Assembly (NCBI RefSeq): GCF_007954275.1
Contig: NZ_VOLT01000007.1
Coordinates: 62,001-126,000, forward strand
Length of the DNA stretch: 64,000 nt
Source of the DNA: Colwellia demingiae
GTDB taxonomy: Bacteria; Pseudomonadota; Gammaproteobacteria; Enterobacterales; Alteromonadaceae
Direction: 5' to 3'
The notes below the pieces were generated by a model. That model was not told where the DNA came from. It was given only the letters and a program-made list of their open reading frames with translations, and did not search any database. This document shows, one piece after another, positions 56,937 through 64,000 of the stretch. Positions within the stretch are counted from its first letter, which is position 1, and every line of letters begins with the position of its first letter. Position numbers and translations under genes: made by a program.

Positions 56937-58832
56937 TTAGCTTTTATTGATACCTATTAGGGCACCTGAAAGCTCGGTAATTACTTGGCTATCTTCTATG
57001 GTTGAAGGTATTTCAATTTCTTGTCCATCAATCATCTGTCTCAGCGTTTTTCGTAAAATTTTGCCAGAACGCGTTTTTGGCAATCTATCAATGATAAGTA
57101 GTTTTTTCAATGATGCTATTGCGCCAATATCATTACGAATGCTTTGTTTTAATTCGCTAATGAGATCTTCATCACTGGTGGTAATACCATTTTTTATCAC
57201 TACTAGCCCAAGAGGTACTTGCCCTTTTAAAGCATCGTGTATGCCGACAACAGCACATTCTGCTACAGCGGGATGACCCGATAAAACTTCTTCCATTTCA
57301 CCAGTTGATAAACGATGCCCAGCAACATTGATAACATCATCAATACGACCCATGATGAAAAGATAACCTTCTTCATCAATATAGCCACCGTCTCCTGAGG
57401 TGTAATAGCCAGGATGATTTGATAAATATCCTGATACTAAACGCTCTGAATCACGATATATAGTGGCTAAACAGCCAGGAGGAAGTGGTAGCTTTATTGC
57501 GACACTACCTTGTTGTCCTGCAGGGACTTGTTGACCATCGCCATCAAGAATTTGCACATCAAATCCTGCTATTGGAAAACCAGCAGAGCCAGCTTTTGTT
57601 GCTACTATATTGCCAGAGCCGTCATCTAATGGCGTGCTGGCAATTGCCCAACCAGTTTCTGTTTGCCACCAATGATCTATTACCGGTAGTTGTGTTTTTT
57701 CTTTAAGCCAATGATAGGTTGCAGGGTCTAAGCGTTCGCCTGCTAGGAATAAGCGTTTCAATGATGAGAGGTCGTAGTCTTTAAGTAAGTCTCCTTCTGG
57801 ATCTTCTTTTCCGATAGCACGAAAAGCGGTAGGAGCTGAAAATAAAGCATTAACTTTGTACTCAGCACACACACGCCAAAAAGCACCAGCATCAGGTGTT
57901 CTAATAGGCTTTCCTTCATAAACAATCGTGGTACAACCGGCCATTAAAGTGCCATAAATAATGTAAGAATGACCAACAACCCAACCAACGTCTGAGGCAG
58001 CCCAGAAGGTATCTCCTTTCTGCATGCCATAGATATTCTTCATGCTATAAAGCATTGCAACAGCATGACCGCCATTATCTCTTACCACACCTTTTGGTTT
58101 GCCAGTGGTACCTGAGGTATACAAAATATAGAGTGGGTCAGTACTTTTAACGGGGACGGGAGGAATTTCAACAGCAACGTCCATTTGTTCCTGCCAGTCA
58201 AGATCTCTGTTTGGTACCAGTTGCGCTTGAACTTCTTCTCTTTGATAAATAATGCAATTTTTTGGCTTATGGTTAGCTATTTCAATAGCTTGATCAATTA
58301 ATGGTTTATAAGGAATAACTTTTGCTATTTCAACACCGCAGCTGGCGCCTACAATAACTTTTGGCTCAGCATCATTGATACGTACTGCAAGTTCATTGGC
58401 AGCAAAACCACCAAAAACGACTGAATGAATTGCACCTAGTCGAGCACAAGCCAGCATTGCTATAGCGGCTTGTGGGATCATTGGCATATAAATTAATACA
58501 CGATCGCCTTTAGTAACATCCTGTGACCTGAGCACATCAGCAAATTTTGCCACTAGACTGGTTAGTTCAAGATAACTAAATTTTTGTTTCTGTCCGGTAA
58601 CCGGAGAATCATATATCAGTGCAGTTTGAGCACCACGGCCTTGTTCAACATGATAATCCAACGCAAGATAACAAGAGTTCAATTCGCCATCGGCAAACCA
58701 ATCATGCCAAGAATCAGTGTTTGTCGACAATATCGTTTGAGGTTTTTTGTACCAAGCAACTAGCTCAGACTGCTCTTTCCAGTAACTCTCGGGTGAATTG
58801 ATTGCTAATTCTTGTTGTTCAATGTGTTTCAT
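56937..58832 (-). CDS. prpE: Propionyl-CoA synthetase (acyl-CoA synthetase, AMP-forming)
   Basis: 631 residues from ATG 58832; an upstream open frame to 58865 lacks support. YTSGTTGKPKGVVRD is the ATP loop, WWQTETGW the A5 motif, TSGDGGYIDEEGYLFIMGRIDDVIN the hinge region, and KTRSGKILRKTLRQM holds the catalytic lysine near the end, a target for acetylation. PrpE activates propionate (acetate is a possible alternative). No other methylcitrate genes are near. Confidence 0.85.
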   Translation of the reverse strand: MKHIEQQELAINSPESYWKEQSELVAWYKKPQTILSTNTDSWHDWFADGELNSCYLALDYHVEQGRGAQTALIYDSPVTGQKQKFSYLELTSLVAKFADVLRSQDVTKGDRVLIYMPMIPQAAIAMLACARLGAIHSVVFGGFAANELAVRINDAEPKVIVGASCGVEIAKVIPYKPLIDQAIEIANHKPKNCIIYQREEVQAQLVPNRDLDWQEQMDVAVEIPPVPVKSTDPLYILYTSGTTGKPKGVVRDNGGHAVAMLYSMKNIYGMQKGDTFWAASDVGWVVGHSYIIYGTLMAGCTTIVYEGKPIRTPDAGAFWRVCAEYKVNALFSAPTAFRAIGKEDPEGDLLKDYDLSSLKRLFLAGERLDPATYHWLKEKTQLPVIDHWWQTETGWAIASTPLDDGSGNIVATKAGSAGFPIAGFDVQILDGDGQQVPAGQQGSVAIKLPLPPGCLATIYRDSERLVSGYLSNHPGYYTSGDGGYIDEEGYLFIMGRIDDVINVAGHRLSTGEMEEVLSGHPAVAECAVVGIHDALKGQVPLGLVVIKNGITTSDEDLISELKQSIRNDIGAIASLKKLLIIDRLPKTRSGKILRKTLRQMIDGQEIEIPSTIEDSQVITELSGALIGINKS

Positions 58833-59360
58833 TATATTGGCCTTGTAGATAACTCGGATATACATACATTAAAACTGTCGACAAAATTAACCTATTAGAC
58901 CTTAGGCTAATACCCAGGTAAACAGGGTGGTTTGTTCGACTTATGATTTACTGTTTAGTAATTGTTATTTAATGTTTATCGATAAATAAACATCGCTCTT
59001 CATTTGTTTGTTTTTCTAGTTAAATTGTTTTAAATACTTTGTAAAAAAAATAAAATTAATCAGTTATAATCTTTTTTTAGATGCGTATGTCGACAATTTG
59101 CCATCTTAAAGCATACAAGGTAGAAGAAGATATAGCGTTAACATAGCGACTGCTTTATGCTATATCCCGCCTTTTTTCATTATGTTAGTAGTAATCTTAG
59201 CCACAGTTTTTTGCATTATCTAGTCGCGTTGTGTAGTTAACACGACAATAATGTGGTCATTTCAGTGATATGCATGGTATTTAGTTGTGCCAGTGATATT
59301 GGCTTCTTATTACTGATCTAAAGTTGATTAACTTATACTCGTAGAAATTGTTACGCTTAT
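58833..59360. other. Long intergenic region upstream of prpE
   Basis: About 530 bp, AT-rich, with no plausible gene. A partial palindrome GATATAGCG...GCTATATC (59129-59166) could be a structured site. It ends at a family II repeat. Confidence 0.4.
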
Positions 59361-59670
59361 ATACCCGTTACCATTCAAGATGCAGGTTTTAGAGTGTTTG
59401 AGCAATTTCAATTCAAAGCGCTGTGATGAAATAATGGTTATTCAGGAGAATATGTTCCTGCATTCTCTAATAGGCTACATCCATGTAGCGTCCTTGTGAA
59501 TCACAGCAACGATGAAGTGATGTTGTTCAATCGCTTCTTTGATGGGTTTAAAATTACTTTATACGGCGTTAAATAATCAAATTATAGAATGACTATGCTT
59601 TAATTATTTACCTTGCCTAAAGTGGTTTTAATTCCCACTGAAATACTGCACTTTGATTGGTAACGGGTAT
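59361..59670. repeat. Family II variant element with 48-bp module (310 bp)
   Basis: Ends ATACCCGTTACCATTCAAG and the corresponding complement CTTTGATTGGTAACGGGTAT. Differs in the interior from the elements at 27601/49464/59741 but shares parts with the copy at 23438. Module at 59444-59491 (minus orientation). Confidence 0.82.
59444..59491 (-). repeat. 48-bp double-hairpin module, copy 5 (covarying variant)
   Basis: On the minus strand: hairpin GCTACAT-GG-ATGTAGC, hairpin GAGAAT...ATTCTC, followed by GAATAACCA. The G-C pair of copies 3/4 in the first stem is A-T here. Confidence 0.85.
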
Positions 59671-59740
59671 ATATCTTTTATCGATTTGTTATTTATTACG
59701 TCGGATAGTTGTAAGCAAGCTATCCATTTTGATCATGAAG

Positions 59741-60005
59741 ATACCCATGTTACTTCAAGATGCAGGATTCAGCTGGAATTAGAAGCGTCTTTAGGCAAGG
59801 TATTGATTGAGGATAATGGTTGTTCCCTTATCGAAATCAATAATGTAGCATAAAGCGTTTCTAAACCAGCCCTACGGGGATGTTTGAGCAAACCATGTTC
59901 TTCGTTACCTCTTTTTTTAAGGGAACAACCCTTAATAAAAAGAAGAGCCTCGATCATGAATTGCGCAGGCAACCTGAAACTCGCATTTTGAAGTATCATG
60001 GGTAT
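59741..60005. repeat. Family II inverted-repeat element (265 bp, no module)
   Basis: Same length as the copy at 27601 and closely alike, with GGTTGTTCCC at the empty module site. The right end runs directly into the region before the XRE gene. Open frames across it are not genes. Confidence 0.85.
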
Positions 60006-60024
60006 AGAGGTTAATGGTGTCATT

Positions 60025-60243
60025 ATGGCTATAATTATCACGTTAGATATCATGCTAGCAAAACGTAAAATGAAATTAAAAACGTTGGCAGAGAGGGTAG
60101 GGATTACGGCGCAGAATTTATCAATCTTAAAAAATGATAAAGCGCGTGCTGTTCGTTTTGATACGCTAAATAAATTGTGTGCGGTGCTAGATTGTCAGCC
60201 GGGTGATATTTTAACGTATGAAGCAGATAAGATTGAAGAGTAG
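60025..60243 (+). CDS. Small XRE-family helix-turn-helix repressor (YozG type)
   Basis: 72 residues from ATG 60025. HTH: MLAKRKMKLKTLAERVGITAQNLSILKNDKARAVRFDTLNKLCAVLDCQPGDIL. An upstream ATG at 59998 lies inside the repeat end, so the shorter form is preferred. Proteins of this type usually accompany a DUF2975 membrane protein; none is seen here, so the gene may have lost its partner. Confidence 0.8.
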   Translation: MAIIITLDIMLAKRKMKLKTLAERVGITAQNLSILKNDKARAVRFDTLNKLCAVLDCQPGDILTYEADKIEE

Positions 60244-60326
60244 TAATGCCAATTGGTATTACTACTCCGTATAAGTCGCACTGAGTTTAATAGACTCACT
60301 TAACCTGAGCTCAGAATGAAGGATAC

Positions 60327-60872
60327 TTACTTATTTGTCACTGACATTTGATAATGCACAGCATCAAAGTCGCCAATGGGATCTTTATGTAAATAAGCTC
60401 TGACAAAGTTCATGCCCATTTTTTTCATCACGCCAACAGAAGCTAGATTGTCGGCTACGGCAAGTGCAGAAACATGAGTAACATCGGTATTGGCAACTAC
60501 AGCATCTTTAATCGCTATTGCGGCCTCTGTAGCGTAACCTTTTCCCCAAGTGGTTTGGAAAAATCGCCAACCTAACTCTAAATCTTTAGTGTTGGGCGAG
60601 TCAGTAAAAAATGACATCGGACGGATCAATACCCAACCTAAATACTCCTCAGTTACTTTGTTTGATACTTGCCAAATTCCCCAGCCTAATTCGCTGTTTC
60701 GGTATTTGTTCATTCGTGGAATAAATACGCTGTTAACCTGCTCTATGCTGGTGGGCTTACCGCCATTAAGAAACTTCATTACTGCTGGGTCTTGATCTAT
60801 CTCCCATAATGCTTGGGCATCTTTAGAGTCCATTAATCTAAACTTTAGTCGTTCACTATTATTGATGTGCAT
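60327..60872 (-). CDS. GNAT acetyltransferase (RimJ/RimL type)
   Basis: 181 residues: RLKFRLMDSKDAQALWEIDQDPAVMKFLNGG is typical of the family, LELGWRFFQTTWGKGYATEAAIAIKDAV is the acetyl-CoA site, and LAVADNLASVGVMKKMGM ends the fold. Substrate unknown. Confidence 0.85.
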   Translation of the reverse strand: MHINNSERLKFRLMDSKDAQALWEIDQDPAVMKFLNGGKPTSIEQVNSVFIPRMNKYRNSELGWGIWQVSNKVTEEYLGWVLIRPMSFFTDSPNTKDLELGWRFFQTTWGKGYATEAAIAIKDAVVANTDVTHVSALAVADNLASVGVMKKMGMNFVRAYLHKDPIGDFDAVHYQMSVTNK

Positions 60873-60893
60873 AAATACCTATTAAAAGAATAG

Positions 60894-60925
60894 AGGCATA
60901 ACGTAATAGTTTTTGCGTTATGCCT
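60894..60925. terminator. Hairpin between uvrA and the GNAT gene
   Basis: AGGCATAACG and CGTTATGCCT, perfect 10-bp stem with a 12-nt loop, 45 bases after the uvrA stop. T-run weak on the uvrA side. Confidence 0.5.
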
Positions 60926-60969
60926 TTGATGTTAATGATAAGGACGTTACTGTTATTAAAGTTAAGGCT

Positions 60970-63801
60970 TTATTTCGACGCTAACAAGGGTTTTAAAAAT
61001 CGTGCTGTATGCGAGGTTTTATGCTTAGCAACTTGTTCAGGTGTACCTGTTACTAAAATTTCACCACCACCTGCGCCGCCTTCAGGACCTAAGTCGATAA
61101 CCCAATCGGCAGTTTTGACAACATCTAAGTTATGCTCAATCACCACGATAGTATTGCCATGATCACGCAAGCGATGAATAACGTTTAATAGCTGCTTGAT
61201 ATCGTGGAAATGCAAACCTGTGGTTGGCTCATCTAGAATATATAAGGTTTTACCCGTATCTCTTTTTGATAACTCTTTTGACAGCTTAACGCGTTGTGCT
61301 TCACCGCCCGATAGGGTAATTGCTGACTGTCCTAGTTTGATATAGCCTAAACCAACATCGAGTAAGGTCTGCAATTTGCGATTAATCGCAGGAATAGCCT
61401 TGAAAAAGTCAAAAGCATCTTCAATGGTTAAGTCTAATACTTGATGAATATTTTTACCTTTGTATAAAACTTCTAATGTTTCGCGGTTATAACGTTTACT
61501 TTTACAGACATCACAAGGGACATAAACATCAGGCAAAAAGTGCATTTCTACCTTGATCATACCGTCACCTTGACAGGCTTCACAACGACCGCCTTTAACA
61601 TTAAAGCTAAAGCGTCCGGCTTTATAACCTCGAGAGCGTGATTCTTGTGTTGCAGAGAAAATATCGCGCACAGCCGTAAATATGCCCGTGTAAGTTGCGG
61701 GATTTGAGCGTGGTGTTCGGCCTATTGGGCTTTGATCAATCTCGATAACTTTATCTAACAGCTCTAAACCATGAATGCTTTTGTAAGGAGCAGGTTCATC
61801 AACCGTCGCACCATTGAGTTCAATATGAGCTAATTTATATAAGGTATCGTTAATAAGTGTCGATTTACCTGAGCCAGAAACGCCAGTTACACAAGTCATT
61901 AAACCTGTAGGAATGACTAAGTCGACATTTTTTAAATTATTACCGGTAGCGCCTTTGAGTTTAACAACACTCTTTTTATCAAAAGCATGGCGCTGCTTTG
62001 GTATTTCAATTCGTTCTACCCCAGAGAGGTATTTACCCGTTAAAGACTCTTTACAATTGAGTATGTCATCTACGGTACCTTGCGCGATAATTTCGCCACC
62101 ATGTACGCCAGCACCAGGACCAATATCCACCACAAAGTCTGCCGCACGAATAGCATCTTCATCATGCTCAACCACAATAACGGTATTACCTAAATCACGA
62201 AGGTGTAACAAAGTGCCAAGTAAGCGTTCATTATCACGTTGGTGAAGGCCAATAGATGGCTCATCTAAGACATACATGACACCCACTAAACCTGCGCCAA
62301 TTTGGCTGGCAAGACGTATTCTTTGTGCTTCACCACCAGATAGGGTGTTTGCTCCGCGTGATAAATTGAGGTAATTAAGGCCAACGTTCACTAAAAAGCC
62401 TAAACGTTCGTTTACTTCTTTTAATATTTTTTCGGCAACTTGACCTTTCTGGCCAGTGAGCGTTAAACCTTGGAAGAACTTGAGCGCATCACTAATGGAA
62501 AAATCAGCCACGACAGTGAGTGGCGTATCCTCGATAAAGACATTGCGAGCTTCTAGGCGTAATCGACTACCATTACAATCTGGACAATGCTGTGAATTAA
62601 GGTATTTACCAAGCTCTTCACGTACCGAGTTTGACTCGGTTTCCTTATAACGGCGTTGCATATTATTGATGATGCCTTCAAAGGGATGCTTACGCACCAC
62701 AACATCACCACGGTCGTTCATATATTTAAATTCAATTTCTTGTTCATCACTACCATAAAGAACAATTTTTTGGGCTTTGGCTGATAATTTATTAAAAGGT
62801 TTATCAACTTGAAATTTATAATGTTCGGCAAGGGCTTGCAGCATTTGAAAGTAATAAAAATTACGTTTGTCCCAACCGCGCACCGCACCACCAGCGAGAC
62901 TTAACTCTGCGTTGGCAATCACGCGAGTGCTATCGAAATATTGTTCAATACCTAAACCATCACAGGTTTGACAAGCGCCTGCTGGATTATTAAAAGAGAA
63001 TAAGCGTGGCTCTAACTCTTGCATACTATAACCACAGTGTGAACAAGCAAAGTTAGCTGAGAAAATTAGTTCTTCACGGTCCGGCTCGTCCATAAAAGCG
63101 ACTTTGGCGGTGCCAGAGGTTAAAGTTAAGGTCGTTTCAAAAGATTCGGAAAGTCGTAATTGAATATCTTCACGCACTTTTATACGGTCAACGACAACTT
63201 CTATGGTGTGCTTTTTATGCAACTCTAACGGTGGAGGATCGGATAAGTCACAAACTTCACCATCAATACGCGCACGAATAAAACCTTGGGCAGCTAAGTT
63301 ATCAAGTAGTTTTACATGTTCGCCTTTACGGTCTTGTATAATAGGCGCAAGTAGCATCACTTTCGTGCCTTCTTCAATCTCTAAAACTTTATCAACCATT
63401 TGCGAAACTGTTTGTGCTGCTAGCGCTTGACCATGCTCTGGGCAACGAGGCTCACCAACTCTGGCATAAAGTAAACGTAAGTAATCGTATATTTCAGTGA
63501 TTGTACCTACGGTTGATCGCGGGTTGTGAGACGTTGACTTTTGCTCGATGGAAATAGCGGGTGATAAACCTTCAATATGATCAACATCAGGTTTTTCCAT
63601 CAAGGATAAAAATTGACGAGCATAAGCTGAAAGCGATTCTACATAGCGACGCTGTCCCTCAGCATAGAGTGTATCAAAGGCAAGAGAAGATTTTCCTGAA
63701 CCAGAAAGGCCGGTAATGACCACGAGTTTATCTCGAGGTATTGTTAAACTAATGTCTTTGAGGTTGTGCGTGCGAGCCCCTCTGACTTCAATATTCTTCA
63801 T
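60970..63801 (-). CDS. uvrA: UvrA, excinuclease ABC subunit A
   Basis: 943 residues, the same size as E. coli UvrA. Two ABC ATPase halves: Walker [21 protein letters not shown] and [16 protein letters not shown], signatures [14 protein letters not shown] and [15 protein letters not shown], zinc modules CSHCGYSM...CQTCDGLG and CEACQGDG...[10 protein letters not shown]. It finds bulky DNA damage and loads UvrB. A LexA-type box is 96 bp upstream of the start. Confidence 0.98.
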   Translation of the reverse strand: MKNIEVRGARTHNLKDISLTIPRDKLVVITGLSGSGKSSLAFDTLYAEGQRRYVESLSAYARQFLSLMEKPDVDHIEGLSPAISIEQKSTSHNPRSTVGTITEIYDYLRLLYARVGEPRCPEHGQALAAQTVSQMVDKVLEIEEGTKVMLLAPIIQDRKGEHVKLLDNLAAQGFIRARIDGEVCDLSDPPPLELHKKHTIEVVVDRIKVREDIQLRLSESFETTLTLTSGTAKVAFMDEPDREELIFSANFACSHCGYSMQELEPRLFSFNNPAGACQTCDGLGIEQYFDSTRVIANAELSLAGGAVRGWDKRNFYYFQMLQALAEHYKFQVDKPFNKLSAKAQKIVLYGSDEQEIEFKYMNDRGDVVVRKHPFEGIINNMQRRYKETESNSVREELGKYLNSQHCPDCNGSRLRLEARNVFIEDTPLTVVADFSISDALKFFQGLTLTGQKGQVAEKILKEVNERLGFLVNVGLNYLNLSRGANTLSGGEAQRIRLASQIGAGLVGVMYVLDEPSIGLHQRDNERLLGTLLHLRDLGNTVIVVEHDEDAIRAADFVVDIGPGAGVHGGEIIAQGTVDDILNCKESLTGKYLSGVERIEIPKQRHAFDKKSVVKLKGATGNNLKNVDLVIPTGLMTCVTGVSGSGKSTLINDTLYKLAHIELNGATVDEPAPYKSIHGLELLDKVIEIDQSPIGRTPRSNPATYTGIFTAVRDIFSATQESRSRGYKAGRFSFNVKGGRCEACQGDGMIKVEMHFLPDVYVPCDVCKSKRYNRETLEVLYKGKNIHQVLDLTIEDAFDFFKAIPAINRKLQTLLDVGLGYIKLGQSAITLSGGEAQRVKLSKELSKRDTGKTLYILDEPTTGLHFHDIKQLLNVIHRLRDHGNTIVVIEHNLDVVKTADWVIDLGPEGGAGGGEILVTGTPEQVAKHKTSHTARFLKPLLASK

Positions 63802-63896
63802 GCGTTTTTAACTCAAGTAGCGATAAAATAGAACCGATGATTATGTCATATAATTTACAGTATAAAAACTAATCTAGGGCAGAATATCAAATTAAA

Positions 63897-63912
63897 CTGT
63901 TTATTTTTACAG
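63897..63912. promoter_or_regulatory. LexA (SOS) box upstream of uvrA
   Basis: CTGTTTATTTTTACAG fits CTGT-N8-ACAG exactly. The same arrangement is known between uvrA and ssb in E. coli; the divergent gene lies outside the window. Confidence 0.8.
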
Positions 63913-63948
63913 TGCTTTATTGGCACTCAAGGAAAGGAAAAAAGGGTA

Positions 63949-64000
63949 ATACCGAGTACATTAATTAATTGACCACTTAGCGAGAATTAAATGCCTTGCC
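63949..64000. repeat. Family III element, cut by the window end
   Basis: ATACCGAGTACATTAA...GCGAGAATTAAATGCCTTGCC matches the right end of the element at 55455-55766 in inverted orientation. Only 52 bp are inside the window. Confidence 0.65.

Noticed and set aside
59653..60053. Open frames of 66 and 94 codons on both strands
   Set aside because: Both run across the family II element 59741-60005 and reproduce translations seen at the 27601 and 49464 copies.

Overview
The window reads as one contiguous piece of an AT-rich gammaproteobacterial chromosome. Protein character (Alteromonadales-type ribosomal proteins, a second EF-G of the Vibrio/Shewanella type, a PQQ operon, hut genes, NnrS/Hmp/NorR) and low-GC coding suggest a marine psychrophile close to Colwellia. 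That placement is inference from the look of the proteins; no search was run. No rRNA, tRNA, CRISPR array, prophage or complete insertion sequence was seen.

Layout. 1-7.7 kb: a LysR regulator cut by the window edge, an LpxR-type lipid A deacylase, an HdeD-like membrane protein, an S9 peptidase, and a secreted lipase-like hydrolase followed by an unknown membrane-anchored protein. 7.8-14.7 kb: a three-domain cysteine desulfurase / metallo-beta-lactamase / rhodanese fusion, a BASS-family transporter, an AraC regulator and a lipoprotein sulfatase with an atypical CSVTR maturation motif. 15.1-17.2 kb: a bufferin-type RiPP operon (DUF2282 precursor, DUF692 MNIO enzyme, DUF2063 partner). 17.3-22 kb: a nitric-oxide detoxification regulon: hmp, nnrS and a small membrane protein face norR, with a sigma-54 promoter and two perfect NorR half-site palindromes between them. 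22-30 kb: an exported M20 hydrolase, the pqqABCDEF operon (including a 23-residue pqqA) and a proline iminopeptidase. 30.2-35.7 kb: the S10 ribosomal protein operon rpsJ to rpsQ with its leader attenuator, ending in a tandem duplication that carries a broken rpsQ tail; the spc genes do not follow. 36.4-43.5 kb: EF-G2, an aminopropyltransferase-like protein, a GNAT-thioesterase, an SDR protein and dusC. 43.6-49.4 kb: histidine utilisation, hutC-hutU-hutH facing hutI. 50-54.6 kb: a cupredoxin-like protein, an EAL phosphodiesterase with degenerate GGDEF, and an outer-membrane barrel. 54.7-64 kb: a GDPD, RluF, PrpE, an XRE repressor, a GNAT enzyme and UvrA with a LexA box.

The most unusual layer is non-coding. 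Three families of short inverted-repeat elements (about 196-324 bp, no transposase) sit between genes: family I at 10474, 40945 and 50715; family II at 23438, 27601, 49464, 59361 and 59741; family III at 55455 and 63949 (cut by the window end). Five of them, drawn from all three families, carry the same 48-bp module at the same place, just before GAAYAACCA or its variant GAGTAACCA. The module folds as two hairpins whose stems show compensatory base changes between copies. Two family I copies are inserted exactly in the stop codon of the upstream gene, with the TA target and the first G of the element forming a new TAG.

Functionally the window mixes envelope and stress functions (lipid A deacylase, bufferin, NO detoxification, EAL signalling, UvrA) with core translation genes and catabolism (hut, prpE, PQQ cofactor). 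The main operons appear intact, but several are interrupted between genes by the repeats, notably pqqB/pqqC and the cupredoxin/EAL pair.
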